A stretch of DNA of 64,000 nt from Phycisphaerae bacterium (GCA_029260055.1 JAJDDX010000046.1:1-64000), one strand, 5' to 3'; positions 18,047-28,755 are shown, counted from the first letter of the stretch. Numbers and translations are program-made. The notes: generated by a model not told the origin, from the letters alone.

Positions 18047-18955
18047 GTGAGTGTTTCGTCCCCACAAACCAGGACCGAGTCTCCCAACGAGATCATCAAT
18101 CCCGGCGTACTATGCCCGTCATGCCGGTACTGCCTCAAGGGTCTGTCGTACAGGGGCGTCTGCCCGGAGTGCGGCCTCGCCTACGAGGCGGCTGACCCGG
18201 ACATTCCGGTGGCCGTCGGGTGTTTCACATCAACAGTTCCCAAGCACCGGCGATTGTGGCTCACACCTGACGAAGAACGGCTCGACTTTCCGCTCGGCAG
18301 TTTCCTTGTCATCCTCGCAGCCTATGCGGGTCTCAGTGGCCTCTTCGTGGCGGCCGGCGTGCTCACCTCCACCGTGGGCTATCATCTTCCCGGCGCGGCG
18401 CCTGAGGGAGATCGGTTCGGCTGGAATGCATTCGTGCAATCCGTGCCTTGGGACCGCGCCGACCTGCGTATCCACGGTGGTGCCTTCACCGTTGGATTCA
18501 TAGCCTTCTGGGGTCAGTTTCTAATCGGGGCGGTGATTTGGGCACGGTACGCACTTGCGGCGCGAAGGGCACGGGCCATGCGCTGGGTGCTGCGGCGCCT
18601 CGGTGTATTTGCCATGGCCAGCGTGCCTAGCCTCTTGGTTGTCCCGATGGCAGCCGTGGCGGCTTGGCAGGTAGTCAACGTGTCTGTCCACATGCGCTTG
18701 GGGTACGGGTCAGTCGCGATGATACTGAGACTAGTGTTTCCTCCAGCGTTCCGCCCTGACCTTGTCCAGCTACCAGCGATCGCGCTGATCGTCATTCCCG
18801 GTGCGATCATCGGCCTGTCGCTATACCGCATGCATCGCAGGGCGATTATCCAGGTCCGAAATACGCTCAACGGTGTCGTGGCCCGGCCAGTCGGGACGGA
18901 CCGGCAGCCGACTCCGGTTGATAGGGAACGACTTCGCAGCACGCCATCTCGTTGA
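18047..18955 (+). CDS. Multi-TM protein with N-terminal zinc ribbon
   Basis: LCPSCRYCLKGLSYRGVCPECGLAYE zinc ribbon, then several hydrophobic segments. Confidence 0.75.
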   Translation: MSVSSPQTRTESPNEIINPGVLCPSCRYCLKGLSYRGVCPECGLAYEAADPDIPVAVGCFTSTVPKHRRLWLTPDEERLDFPLGSFLVILAAYAGLSGLFVAAGVLTSTVGYHLPGAAPEGDRFGWNAFVQSVPWDRADLRIHGGAFTVGFIAFWGQFLIGAVIWARYALAARRARAMRWVLRRLGVFAMASVPSLLVVPMAAVAAWQVVNVSVHMRLGYGSVAMILRLVFPPAFRPDLVQLPAIALIVIPGAIIGLSLYRMHRRAIIQVRNTLNGVVARPVGTDRQPTPVDRERLRSTPSR

Positions 18956-18985
18956 CCCTAGCACGCCGCCATCCATAATGACCCC

Positions 18986-19651
18986 ATGCACGCCGAGCAC
19001 GATGGTGAAGGCCCGTCCGAACCGACCCAAGACACCGGGCCGAGCGACGAGTTCCTCATCACGAGCATGCTCGCGGGCGACTCAGCCGCCCTGCGGAAGC
19101 TGATGGACCGCTACGATCGGCTCGTGCGCTACACCGTTTTCCGGCAGTCGCGCAGCCGCTGCGCCAGAGACCCGCAATGGCTCGAAACGATCGCGTCCGA
19201 TACCTGGACCGGCTTTGTCCGGTCACTCCAACGCAATCCCGACAATCGACCAACCTCGGTCAAGGCCTATCTGACCCGCATCGCACGAAACCAGTGCGTC
19301 AGCGCCGTGCGGGGCACCGCTCCCAGCCACCAGTCCATCGACGCCGATGAATCCGATGCCGCGGCCTCGATTGAAGCGAAAACGGAAGAACCGGTAGAGC
19401 TACTTTCCAGAATGGAGCATCTTGAGGCCCTGCAGGGCTGCATCAATGATCTCGGCCCCGAGGATCAGCGACTCGCGGGCGAGCTCCCGGCTATCACCGA
19501 GCGACGCTGGAAAGACGCCGCAACCGCCCTGGGAATGAGCGAATCGACCCTGCGGTCCCGCTGGAAGCGAGTTGTGGAGGCCCTGAGGGCCTGCGTACGG
19601 CGAAAAACCGGAAAAACCCTCGCGCCAGGGCCGGATGACGGCGACTCATAG
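18986..19651 (+). CDS. RNA polymerase sigma-70 family (ECF-like) sigma factor
   Basis: DSAALRKLMDRYDRLVRYTVFR region 2; KAYLTRIARNQCVSAVRG; region 4-like RWKDAATALGMSESTLRSRWKRVVEAL. Confidence 0.85.
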   Translation: MHAEHDGEGPSEPTQDTGPSDEFLITSMLAGDSAALRKLMDRYDRLVRYTVFRQSRSRCARDPQWLETIASDTWTGFVRSLQRNPDNRPTSVKAYLTRIARNQCVSAVRGTAPSHQSIDADESDAAASIEAKTEEPVELLSRMEHLEALQGCINDLGPEDQRLAGELPAITERRWKDAATALGMSESTLRSRWKRVVEALRACVRRKTGKTLAPGPDDGDS

Positions 19652-19705
19652 GGTGGAGTGACGGCAACGGTGCCGCCGGTATTGGCGGTGCGGAAGTGGC
19701 AGAGC

Positions 19706-20140
19706 ATGACGCACGAACCGACACAGCTCGATGGCGTGGAAGACGCGATGCTGGAACTGACCGCGGCCAGGCAGGCCGGGCTGTTTTCGGAAACACGTGT
19801 CAGCGCCGACATGCTGCTTCGTCAGCCGGTCGCCCCGTCGAAGTTACGCGGCCTGTTCCGCCTCATGCCCGTGGCGGCTGCATTTGCGATGGCGGTCGGC
19901 GTCGGCTCGTGGATGCTCACGACCGAAAATGGCACGGGGCCGGTGCCCGGCAGTGGCTATGTCGCCGGTGGCTCCGAGTCGAGCCCGTGCGATGGACGGT
20001 TTTTGAATTGCTTCTCCGGTCCATCGAAAGTCGTACTCGCTTCGTGCAATGTGCATGACTACGATTTAGATGGAGACGTGGACCTAGCTGATTACGGTAC
20101 TTTTCAAGCACGTTGCGTCCGACCGATTCGGACGCACTAA
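19706..20140 (+). CDS. Single-TM protein downstream of the sigma factor, C-terminal EF-hand/dockerin-like loop
   Basis: TM LMPVAAAFAMAVGVGSWML; YDLDGDVDLADYGTFQARC. Confidence 0.6.
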   Translation: MTHEPTQLDGVEDAMLELTAARQAGLFSETRVSADMLLRQPVAPSKLRGLFRLMPVAAAFAMAVGVGSWMLTTENGTGPVPGSGYVAGGSESSPCDGRFLNCFSGPSKVVLASCNVHDYDLDGDVDLADYGTFQARCVRPIRTH

Positions 20141-20179
20141 CCGCTGCCGCCCGGTCGGGCAGGCAACGTTTCCATATAT

Positions 20180-20222
20180 GGGCGGCACTCGTTGGGAGAC
20201 GGATGCCGCCCGGTTTGTTTTT
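20180..20222 (+). terminator. Intrinsic terminator
   Basis: gggcggca...tgccgccc stem followed by ggtttgttttta. Confidence 0.6.
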
Positions 20223-20297
20223 ACACGCCGTTAGCTGATCGGCACGTCTCGTTCCTCGACGTGCCCTACCGATTCCGAACGTCTTTGGTGGCAGCTC

Positions 20298-20325
20298 GGC
20301 CGCTCCCTCACGGTCGCGGCTCTGA
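20298..20325 (-). repeat. Copy of the TCAGtaCCGCGACCGTGAGGGAGCGGCC repeat
   Basis: ggccgctccctcacggtcgcggctctga; followed by gaaagctgaaagctgagagctgacagctt mini-repeats. Confidence 0.75.
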
Positions 20326-20358
20326 AAGCTGAAAGCTGAGAGCTGACAGCTTCTACTC

Positions 20359-22359
20359 CTAGCTGCCCTCCAGTTTTCGCGGGCTCGGCCAGCGCGATTC
20401 GGACGACGGCGACGGCGGGATGTAGGGCTTCGGCTTGCGACCGACGATCAGCACCCACAGCAGAAGCAGGACCGCCCCGGCGCCGAGGCCGTAATACCAC
20501 GGCTGGTGGTAGACGTTACACACTACATCGCCCACGCCCATCGCCACGACGGCTGTCACCAGCGCGTACGGAATCTGCGTCCAGACGTGCTCCTCGTGGC
20601 GGCAGCCGGCTGCGATCGACGAGAGCACGGTCGTGTCGCTGATGGGCGAGCAGTGGTCGCCGAAGATGGCGCCTGCCAGCACGCTTCCAACGGCTCCGTA
20701 GAAGAGCGGCAGCGCGTGCTCGGGGTCGAGGCCCGCGGTAGCGAGCATCTTGGCTGTGACCGTGACGGCAATCGGGCAGAGTATGGCCATCGTGGTCCAG
20801 GACGTACCGGTGGCGAAGGAGATTCCCGCAGCGGTGATGAAGACTGCAAGCGGCATCCACTCCACGGGGAACTTGGCCGCCTCCAACTCGCCACCCACGA
20901 TCTTGGCGAGAAGTAGGTCCTGTTCGACCTGAGATATCGCCCAGGCAAGCGTCAGAATCACGATCGCGGGGAACATACGGGCCATGCCGTCGAGGCCGGC
21001 GTCGATGGCAGCTCTGGTGTTGCACGCGCGAGCCAGCAGAGTCAGTAGAACGGCGGTGATCGCCGCGAGAATGGCACCATAGAAGATGCAAAGATACGGG
21101 TCGGCTCCGGCGATGATGTCGGAGGCCTTCTCCCACCATTGCTTGTTCGCATCGTCAAGTATGCCCGTGCCCGTCTTTGCGAGGCCGGTCCAGATGAGAA
21201 CCGCCACGGTCACGCCGACAAGCATCAGGATCGGCAGGAGCCCCAGCCACCAACGCGGTTGAGGCGCCTCTTCATCCCCGAGCGAAACCGCAGTTTCGTA
21301 AGGGTGCTCGTCTTCGCCCCGTTGCGCGCGGGCCTGCGACTTCTTCATCGGTCCGAAGTCGCGCCCGAGAAGCGCGACCCAGAACACCAGCACGAGCGCC
21401 AGGATCGGATAGAACCGATAAGCGAGGCTATTGATGAAGATGCTCATGCCGTTCGGCAACGCGCCTGCGTCGTTGAGCAAGAACGCAGGTGCACCGGTGG
21501 CGGCAAGGTCCGTAAGGCCGTTGTTGATGTAGGTGATCTCGGCCCCGACCCAGGTGCCGACCAGGGCGATCGAGGCGACGGGCGCCGCCGTCGAATCGAC
21601 GATATAGGCCAGCTTGGCACGCGATATCTTCAGGCGGTCGAAGATGGGCCTCATGGTCGGGCCGACGATCATCGAGTTGGCGTAGTCATCGAAGAAAACG
21701 ACCAACCCCGCCAGCCACGCGGTTAACGTGCCGCGGCGCGGCGACTCTGTATCCCCGACCACCATGCGGACCAAGCCGGCTGTGCCGCCGTTGCGGGAAA
21801 TAACGCCCACCATGAAGCCGATCACGAGCGTGAAGATGATGACCTTGGCCTTGCCGTAGCCGTCTGCCGGGTCCACGACGGCTCCCAGGACGAACTCCTC
21901 AGCCGCGAGTCGGAGCCCGCCGATTACGGCATTGTCGCCATATGGACCGCCGGCCGGCAGGCACGGCACCATCATGTAGGCACCGGTCAGGATGCCCAAC
22001 ACAAGGGCGGGTACCACTTGTCGCGTGAAGATGGCCAGCAGAATCGCCACGGCGGCGGGCATGAGCACCCACAGCCCATAGCTCATGGGGTCCTTGACGA
22101 CGCGCTCGGCGGGTGGCGCTGTGGGGTCAACCTGCGCGTCCGGAGCAGACTGATCGGCCTGTGCCGGCTCATCAACCAGCCGGGCGGCTGCGTCCTGGAG
22201 CAGCTTGTCCGCACTTGGCGCGGTTTGGGTCTGGGTCGGTGGCGGTTGCTGCGCCGGTGCTGCGCTCGGCAGGGCCGCCCAGAAGGCGATCGCACCGAGG
22301 GCGAGGAGGTATCCATACATCCGATTCCGGCGTTTTCGGGTCGAGTCCATTCCGAGCAC
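20359..22359 (-). CDS. NhaC-type Na+/H+ antiporter family protein with N-terminal extracytoplasmic extension
   Basis: Many TM helices; FGDHCSPISDTTVLSS and WLAGLVVFFDDYANSMIVGPTMRPIFD typical of the NhaC superfamily. Confidence 0.88.
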   Translation of the reverse strand: MLGMDSTRKRRNRMYGYLLALGAIAFWAALPSAAPAQQPPPTQTQTAPSADKLLQDAAARLVDEPAQADQSAPDAQVDPTAPPAERVVKDPMSYGLWVLMPAAVAILLAIFTRQVVPALVLGILTGAYMMVPCLPAGGPYGDNAVIGGLRLAAEEFVLGAVVDPADGYGKAKVIIFTLVIGFMVGVISRNGGTAGLVRMVVGDTESPRRGTLTAWLAGLVVFFDDYANSMIVGPTMRPIFDRLKISRAKLAYIVDSTAAPVASIALVGTWVGAEITYINNGLTDLAATGAPAFLLNDAGALPNGMSIFINSLAYRFYPILALVLVFWVALLGRDFGPMKKSQARAQRGEDEHPYETAVSLGDEEAPQPRWWLGLLPILMLVGVTVAVLIWTGLAKTGTGILDDANKQWWEKASDIIAGADPYLCIFYGAILAAITAVLLTLLARACNTRAAIDAGLDGMARMFPAIVILTLAWAISQVEQDLLLAKIVGGELEAAKFPVEWMPLAVFITAAGISFATGTSWTTMAILCPIAVTVTAKMLATAGLDPEHALPLFYGAVGSVLAGAIFGDHCSPISDTTVLSSIAAGCRHEEHVWTQIPYALVTAVVAMGVGDVVCNVYHQPWYYGLGAGAVLLLLWVLIVGRKPKPYIPPSPSSESRWPSPRKLEGS

Positions 22360-22789
22360 GGTAAGCTCCTTTTCACCAAGCCCGAGGTGCGGTGCGGCGG
22401 GGCCGAGCAGCCCTCACGACACCCTTCTCACCGAATCTCATCGTCGGCGCTATTGGCCCGACAGGTCCGGCCTTATCCGATCACAGCCGCGAAGTGTAAG
22501 GCTCGGTTCCGCAAGATCAAATTCGCCGAAGGTCCGACCAAACAAGATTCGGCTTCGAACCGTCTAATATTGTAGGCGAACGTCGAAAACGGTGATGACG
22601 GGCGCAATATCGGGGTCCGACAACCGAAGGGTAGTCTATAATGCCGATTCCAGTTGATGTCGTTTCGGCGTGTCGCCGCAACGACTGGGTGATCGAGCCG
22701 CGGCGTGCGGGGCGGCTGGGAGCGGCGGAACGCGTCGACCGAGGTGCCAATCGGGTGTGTCAGTGCCTCTTACGGGCGAGCATGATGTC

Positions 22790-23563
22790 ATGAATGAAGC
22801 GGCGACGGGTGATGCCGTCCGACATCTCGACGACACCCGGGCTCCCGAGAGCCTGCGCCTGCGGCACGTGCCGCTGGTGTTTACGTCACCGCGGTCGCTC
22901 TTTGCGCGGGCCGAAGACACGGGTGCCTACGGTTGGGCGATGGCGCTGCTCCTTCTCTTGGTCACCCTGATCGGTTACGCCCAGGTGCAGACGGGCCTTT
23001 TGGACCGTGACGTGGACAAGCGGACCGAGCAGCGGCAGGCCGAACTCGAGAAGTCGCAGGGCAATCTGGTTGACCGTACCCGGCTGACGACCAATCTCGA
23101 AGAGCTGCGCAAGGCTGCCGAGTTCGAGAAGTTGATCATGCGGATCTGGGTCATCGGTGTGGCACCGGGATACTTCCTGGCGGCCTTCCTCTTGATTGCC
23201 GCGGTGCTCTACGCGATCGTCGCGCTGACCGGGCGCAAGCCGGAGTGGCACACGCTCATGTCGATCTGCGTCTATGCGGGTTTCGTGGAACTCGTCGGCT
23301 ACGGCGTGAGCCTGGCGATGATGTTCCACTATCGAACGATGGATGTAGATACGAGTCTGGCGGCGCTCGGCGCGCCGGGCCAGCCGACCGTGTGGGCGGC
23401 TGTCGATCCTTTTCGGCTGTGGTTCTGGGTTTTGGTCGCGATCGGCCTGATCGTGACGCGTCAACTCAGCCGTCGGGTGGCGATCGCCTCCTGTGTGGTC
23501 ATGGCGCTCGTGACATTCGGCGCGAGAGCGGGAATGCAATTCGCTCAAACAGGAATGGGGTAG
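22790..23563 (+). CDS. YIP1-like multi-TM membrane protein
   Basis: FTSPRSLFARAEDTGAYGWAMALLLLLVTLIGY...; TM-rich; first gene of an apparent efflux operon. Confidence 0.6.
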   Translation: MNEAATGDAVRHLDDTRAPESLRLRHVPLVFTSPRSLFARAEDTGAYGWAMALLLLLVTLIGYAQVQTGLLDRDVDKRTEQRQAELEKSQGNLVDRTRLTTNLEELRKAAEFEKLIMRIWVIGVAPGYFLAAFLLIAAVLYAIVALTGRKPEWHTLMSICVYAGFVELVGYGVSLAMMFHYRTMDVDTSLAALGAPGQPTVWAAVDPFRLWFWVLVAIGLIVTRQLSRRVAIASCVVMALVTFGARAGMQFAQTGMG

Positions 23564-23600
23564 CCCGTGTGGATCTTACTGCGGGCATGGAGATAGAGTC

Positions 23601-25037
23601 ATGAGAGGATTCCTGGCATTGGTGTTGCTGGCCGGCATAAGCGTCGGCGTGTTTGCGCTGAGCTCGCTTCGTAGCGAGACCGACGACAAGCCGTTGCTTC
23701 ACGTCGCGCAGGAGGTGCCGGTCACGGTCGCGGTCGACAAACCGCAGCGCGGCGAGATCACGCGCATCGCGCAGGCGCCCGGCGATGTGGAAGCCGTTCT
23801 TGAAGTCGACATCAGTTCCGAGATCGTCGCGAAGATTGTCGAGATGCCGGTCGAGGAGGGTGATCTCGTCAAGGAGGGTGATCTGCTGTGCCGGCTCGAC
23901 GACACGAGGCTTCTCGCCGAGGTCGAATCGGCGGAAGAGCGGATTGCGCAGCTCCAGGCCGCCATCGTCCAGGCGGAGGCGGACGTCGAAAAGGCCGAGC
24001 GCGACTGCGATCGCCAGATGCGGCTGTCCGAAGCCGACGCTACTTCGCGCAACGAAGTGCTCGACTACACGACCGTTCGCAAAAAGGCCAGGGCTTCCGT
24101 CAAGATGCGCACCCACGAACTGGCCCAAGCGGTCGCGATGCTCAAGCGCATGCGCGAGGACCTCAAGCGCACCATCATCGAATCCCCGATCGACGGCATC
24201 ATCGCGAAGCTCAACGCCAAAGCGGGCGAAGTCGTCATCACCGGCACGATGAACAACCCGGGCACGGTCATCATGACCGTCACCGACCTGTCGAGGATGC
24301 AGGTTCGCGCGCGGGTGGACGAAATCGAGGTGCCGCTGGTGAAGTCGGGACAGAAGGCTCGCATTTACCTGCAGTCCGAGTCGGACAAGCCGGTGCCCGC
24401 GAGCGTGTTGCGCGTCTCCTCCAAGGGTATCAAGCAACTCGGGCGGGATGTCGTGATCTTCGAAGCGATTCTCGACGTGCTGTCGACCGAAAAGCACATC
24501 ATGCCGGGCATGACCTGCAACGTCGAGATCGAGGTTGCGACCGAGCCCGATGCAATCACCATTCCGGTCGAGGCCGTCGTGCACCGCATGCGCAAGGAGC
24601 TCGACGATTCCATCGTCGCGGAATATGACAAGCGACAGGGCAGCCTCGACGTATCCGAGCGAGCGCGGCAAGCGCAGTACCTGAAAGTCGTCTACGTCAA
24701 GGACGGCGAGGCCGCTCACGTGCGGTTGATCGAACCCGGTATCGCGGACAGCCGGCGCGTCCAGGTGTGCAGCGGCTTGGAGATGGACGAGACGGTCATC
24801 ATCGGCCCGTACCGAAGCCTCGATCAACTCAAGGACGGCAAGAAAGTCGCCCTGGCGGAGGAAGAGAAGAAGGAAGGCGCTCCTGGCGACGAGGCAAAGC
24901 CCGAGGAGGGCGCCACGGATGAGCAACTCGCCGAGGACGAGACGGGCGAGGCGGACGGCGACGGATCGTCCAAGGCCGGTGACTCGAACGATGAACCGAA
25001 CAATGAGCAGACCGTAGCCGCGAGCACTACACCGTGA
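23601..25037 (+). CDS. HlyD/MacA-type periplasmic adaptor subunit with acidic C-terminal tail
   Basis: Lipoyl-like halves [26 protein letters not shown] and [19 protein letters not shown] with coiled coil between. Confidence 0.9.
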   Translation: MRGFLALVLLAGISVGVFALSSLRSETDDKPLLHVAQEVPVTVAVDKPQRGEITRIAQAPGDVEAVLEVDISSEIVAKIVEMPVEEGDLVKEGDLLCRLDDTRLLAEVESAEERIAQLQAAIVQAEADVEKAERDCDRQMRLSEADATSRNEVLDYTTVRKKARASVKMRTHELAQAVAMLKRMREDLKRTIIESPIDGIIAKLNAKAGEVVITGTMNNPGTVIMTVTDLSRMQVRARVDEIEVPLVKSGQKARIYLQSESDKPVPASVLRVSSKGIKQLGRDVVIFEAILDVLSTEKHIMPGMTCNVEIEVATEPDAITIPVEAVVHRMRKELDDSIVAEYDKRQGSLDVSERARQAQYLKVVYVKDGEAAHVRLIEPGIADSRRVQVCSGLEMDETVIIGPYRSLDQLKDGKKVALAEEEKKEGAPGDEAKPEEGATDEQLAEDETGEADGDGSSKAGDSNDEPNNEQTVAASTTP

Positions 25038-25777
25038 CAGCAGACGCACAAACCGTCATTGAACTTGCCGGGGTCGAGAAGATCTACCGCGTCGGCACCG
25101 AGATCGTGCGCGCGCTGCGCGGCGTATCGCTGACGATCGATCAAAACGAATTCGTCGCCATCATGGGACCGAGCGGGTCCGGCAAGAGCACGCTGATGAA
25201 TATCGTCGGGTGCCTCGACGTGCCGACGAACGGTAAATACTACCTCCGAGGCACGGATGTCTCGAAGCTCTCGCAATCCAAGCTCGCGCGCATTCGCGGC
25301 CGGCAGATCGGCTTCGTGTTTCAGACGTTCGAGCTGCTCGCGCGCACGACGGCACTCAAGAACGTTGAGTTGCCCTTGATGTATTCTCAGACGAGGCGCA
25401 AGCGGCAGCACGCCATGGACGCGCTCAAGCGCGTCGGCCTCGAAGATCGCGCGACGCACAGACCCAATCAACTGTCCGGCGGGCAGAAACAGCGCGTGGC
25501 GATCGCTCGTGCGCTCGCGCAGGAACCGGATATCATCCTCGCGGACGAACCGACGGGTAACCTCGACTCGCAGACCGGCGAGGAGATCATGGAGATCTTC
25601 GATACGCTGCACGCCGAGGGACAGACGATTATCGTCGTCACGCACGAAGAGGAGATCGCGGCTCGGTGCAAGCGGGTCATTCGCTTGCGCGACGGCTTGA
25701 TCGCTTCCGACGAGCGCACGGAGGCCGTGACGTTCGTACCCATCCAGGAGCCGGCGCGAAGCGTCGGTGTGTCATGA
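25034..25777 (+). CDS. ABC transporter ATP-binding protein (MacB/LolD type)
   Basis: [58 protein letters not shown]; 4-bp overlap with upstream gene. Confidence 0.97.
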   Translation: MTADAQTVIELAGVEKIYRVGTEIVRALRGVSLTIDQNEFVAIMGPSGSGKSTLMNIVGCLDVPTNGKYYLRGTDVSKLSQSKLARIRGRQIGFVFQTFELLARTTALKNVELPLMYSQTRRKRQHAMDALKRVGLEDRATHRPNQLSGGQKQRVAIARALAQEPDIILADEPTGNLDSQTGEEIMEIFDTLHAEGQTIIVVTHEEEIAARCKRVIRLRDGLIASDERTEAVTFVPIQEPARSVGVS

Positions 25778-27072
25778 TCCGGTGGATTCCCAGCTTCGCT
25801 CGTTGGAGCCTTCGCGTTCCTATGCGTCTGGTGCGTTGGTGCTTCGGCTCGATTGGGCGCCAGGCGCAGAACGTCAGCACCGCGCTGGTGCAGATCTGGG
25901 CCAACAAGGGGCGGTCGATCCTCACGACGCTGGGTATCATCATCGCGGTTACGTCCATTATTACGGTCATCTCGTTCGTGCAGGGCTTCGGTAATTACAT
26001 CACGGGTATGGTCAGCGGCTACGGCACCAAGTTCATGGTTGTGCGGCCTGACTACCCGCGCGGGTTTCGCGGCGCCGGTCTCGGGCGCGTGACGCTCGAC
26101 ATGCCGGACATCGATGCGGTGCGCACGGAATGCTCCAAGATCCACCGGATGACTCCGTTTATCTACACGCATAACGGCGAAGTTACCTTCGGACGCGAGA
26201 AGGCGGACGACATCCCCGTCCGTGGTGTGACCGAACATTACCAGACGATTCGAAACTTCTTCGTGGATGCGGGGCGCTTCTTCGGGCCCATCGATGTGGC
26301 CAACGGCGCGAATGTCGTCGTGCTCGGCCGAACCGTGCTCGAGCGGCTCCAGTGTGATGACTCGATCGTCGGAGAACATGTCTACCTCGATAACGAACGC
26401 TTCTTGGTGGTAGGACTGCTGGAGAAGAAAGGAAGCCTCTTCGGCGAGGATCAGGACGAGACGGTCATGATCCCCTATACCACGGCACTGAACCTCTACC
26501 CCGAGCGGCGCGATGCGGTCTTCTTCCTGGCTGAAGCAGCCAACGAAGATGAGATCGACGCCGCCGCCGCCCAGATCACGCGCGTACTTCGCCGTCGGCA
26601 CGGACTTCAGCCGGGCCAGCCGAACGATTTTCACATCGATCGGCAGGACCAGGCGGTCCGTGACTTCAAGCAAGTGCGCGACGTGGCGGGTGGCATTCTC
26701 GCAGGGATCGTCAGCATTTCGCTGCTGGTCGGCGGGATCGGCATCATGAACGTCATGCTCGTGTCAGTCACCGAGCGGACGCGAGAGATCGGTCTGCGCA
26801 AGAGCGTGGGCGGGCGCCGCCGCGACATCATGCTCCAGTTCCTGACCGAGGCCGTCGTGCTCTGCACGCTTGGAGGGATCGTCGGACTCGTGCTGGGCTA
26901 TGGCATCACCTATGTGGCGTCGTTGCACCCGCAGATGGTGGAGATCACCGTGCCGCTATGGTCGGTGGGGCTGGCGTTGGGGTTCTCCGCGGGAGCGGGG
27001 ATCGTCTTCGGCATCATTCCGGCGTTCAAGGCGGCCATTTTGCACCCGATCGATGCACTGAGACATGAGTAG
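25774..27072 (+). CDS. MacB/FtsX-type ABC transporter permease (copy 1)
   Basis: [67 protein letters not shown] overlap with the ATPase gene. Confidence 0.95.
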   Translation: MIRWIPSFARWSLRVPMRLVRWCFGSIGRQAQNVSTALVQIWANKGRSILTTLGIIIAVTSIITVISFVQGFGNYITGMVSGYGTKFMVVRPDYPRGFRGAGLGRVTLDMPDIDAVRTECSKIHRMTPFIYTHNGEVTFGREKADDIPVRGVTEHYQTIRNFFVDAGRFFGPIDVANGANVVVLGRTVLERLQCDDSIVGEHVYLDNERFLVVGLLEKKGSLFGEDQDETVMIPYTTALNLYPERRDAVFFLAEAANEDEIDAAAAQITRVLRRRHGLQPGQPNDFHIDRQDQAVRDFKQVRDVAGGILAGIVSISLLVGGIGIMNVMLVSVTERTREIGLRKSVGGRRRDIMLQFLTEAVVLCTLGGIVGLVLGYGITYVASLHPQMVEITVPLWSVGLALGFSAGAGIVFGIIPAFKAAILHPIDALRHE

Positions 27073-27100
27073 GCCCGATCGACAACCCGACCCCACGACC

Positions 27101-27126
27101 CGAGCCGCGGGCTTCAGCCCGCGCGG
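27101..27126. repeat. Palindromic dispersed repeat CGAGCCGCGGGCTTCAGCCCGCGCGG
   Basis: Identical 26-mer at 50511-50536; related pair at 45692-45746. Confidence 0.8.
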
Positions 27127-27174
27127 CCGAGCGGCGGTCGCGCACCTGCAGATCGACGGCGTGGAGGCTCGGAT

Positions 27175-28500
27175 GTGAACCCGCATGCCGATGACATCAA
27201 GATTCGTCGCGGTCGCGCTTTCCGGGCCGCGCGTTGGGTGATCACCGCGCCGTTTCGATTCGGTGAATGGCTCGCGGGGTCCACCGCCGCGCACGTGCGA
27301 AATGTCGTCACCGCCTTCGTGCAAATCTGGGCGAACAAGGCCCGATCCCTGCTGACGACCCTCGGGATCATCATCGCGGTTACCTCGACGATTACAGTCA
27401 TTTCGCTGGTGCAGGGGTTCGGCAACTACGTGACCGACATGCTCCGCGGGATGGGCACGAACATGATCTTCGTGATTCCCTATCAGCCGGGCGGCTTCCG
27501 CGGCCGCATGCTCGGGCGAGTCGAGATGGACATCGAAGATGTGCGCGCGGTCATCGGCCGATGCGACAAGGTCCGCCGTATCTCACCGATGATCTTCGCC
27601 CAGGTGACGATAGAGTACGGCCACGAGAAGGTCGAGAACCTCCAGATGCGCGGCGCCACCGAGCAATTCCAGACGATCCGCAACTTCTTCGTGGACGAGG
27701 GCCGCTTCTTCGGGCCGATCGACGTTGATAACTCCGAGCACGTCTGCGTGCTGGGACGCGACGTGCTTCGCGACCTCCAGGCGGACGAGCGCATCGTCGG
27801 CGACTACGTCTATATCAACAGCATGCGGTTCCGTGTACTGGGCCTGCTGGAGTACAAGGGCAACATGATGGGCGAGAACCAGGACGCCCTGGTGCTCATG
27901 CCCTACACGACAGCCGTCAAGATGACCCCGTTCTTCCGCCGCTTCATGCCCTTTATGGTCGAGGCCACCGGCGAGGAGGACGCGGAGGAGTGCTCGCTTC
28001 AGATCGCCCGCGTGCTGCGCGAGCGGCGACGACTCGAACCGGGTCAGCCGAACACCTTCCGCATCCTGCGGCAGGACGAGTTCCTGCGCGACTTCGAGCA
28101 GGTCAAGATGGTGGCGACCAGCATCCTGTCGGGGCTCGTGGGCATCTCTCTGATCGTTGGCGGCATCGGCATCATGAACATCATGCTGGTGTCGGTGACG
28201 GAGCGTACGCGCGAGATCGGCCTGCGCAAGAGCGTCGGCGGTAGGCGCAGAGACATCATGGCTCAGTTTCTGACCGAAGCGGTCGTGCTCTCGTCGCTGG
28301 GCGGCGGCATCGGCATCGTCCTGGGCTTTTCCATCTGCTATGTGGCCTCGCTGCACCCGGACATGGTCGAGGTAATCGTCCCGCCGTGGGTGGTCGTTCT
28401 GGCGATGGCCTTCTCCGCCAGCGTGGGCGTGGCCTTCGGCATCATCCCCGCCTTCAAAGCCGCCATCGTCCATCCGATCGACGCACTACGGTACGAGTGA
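27175..28500 (+). CDS. MacB/FtsX-type ABC transporter permease (copy 2, paralogue of copy 1)
   Basis: [66 protein letters not shown] start. Confidence 0.95.
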   Translation: MNPHADDIKIRRGRAFRAARWVITAPFRFGEWLAGSTAAHVRNVVTAFVQIWANKARSLLTTLGIIIAVTSTITVISLVQGFGNYVTDMLRGMGTNMIFVIPYQPGGFRGRMLGRVEMDIEDVRAVIGRCDKVRRISPMIFAQVTIEYGHEKVENLQMRGATEQFQTIRNFFVDEGRFFGPIDVDNSEHVCVLGRDVLRDLQADERIVGDYVYINSMRFRVLGLLEYKGNMMGENQDALVLMPYTTAVKMTPFFRRFMPFMVEATGEEDAEECSLQIARVLRERRRLEPGQPNTFRILRQDEFLRDFEQVKMVATSILSGLVGISLIVGGIGIMNIMLVSVTERTREIGLRKSVGGRRRDIMAQFLTEAVVLSSLGGGIGIVLGFSICYVASLHPDMVEVIVPPWVVVLAMAFSASVGVAFGIIPAFKAAIVHPIDALRYE

Positions 28501-28502
28501 CC

Positions 28503-28550
28503 GTCGAAACGCCCAAATGTCGAAACGTCGAAGCGTCCAAATGTCGAAAC
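28503..28550 (+). repeat. 24-bp tandem repeat, two units
   Basis: gtcgaaacgcccaaatgtcgaaac / gtcgaagcgtccaaatgtcgaaac. Confidence 0.75.
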
Positions 28551-28630
28551 GGCGACGCTTTGACCGTCCTTCCATCTCTCTCACACGGGTCCATCACGCG
28601 ATCGGCCGGTAGAGACGGTGGCACATCTGA

Positions 28631-28658
28631 TCAGTACCGCGAGCGTGAGCGAGCGGCC
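28631..28658 (+). repeat. Copy of the TCAGTACCGCGAGCGTGAGCGAGCGGCC repeat
   Basis: tcagtaccgcgagcgtgagcgagcggcc; same family as 4354-4427, 17822-17918 and 20298-20325. Confidence 0.8.
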
Positions 28659-28755
28659 CGCGATCGTTCCTGGCTAAGCCGTTCTGATACGATGTAGGGT
28701 GTATACTGTACGCAGAGTTCGATTGTCGCGGTCAAGGTGTTCGTGAGGGTCCCGC

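Noticed and set aside
23499-25049. 516-aa minus-strand ORF
   Set aside because: Antisense of the HlyD adaptor; His/Asp/Arg-rich shadow composition typical of high-GC genomes
25468-26673. 401-aa minus-strand ORF
   Set aside because: Antisense of the ABC ATPase and permease genes
28501-28700. Possible CRISPR from the repeated GTCGAAAC motif
   Set aside because: Only two 24-bp tandem units with no spacers and no cas genes
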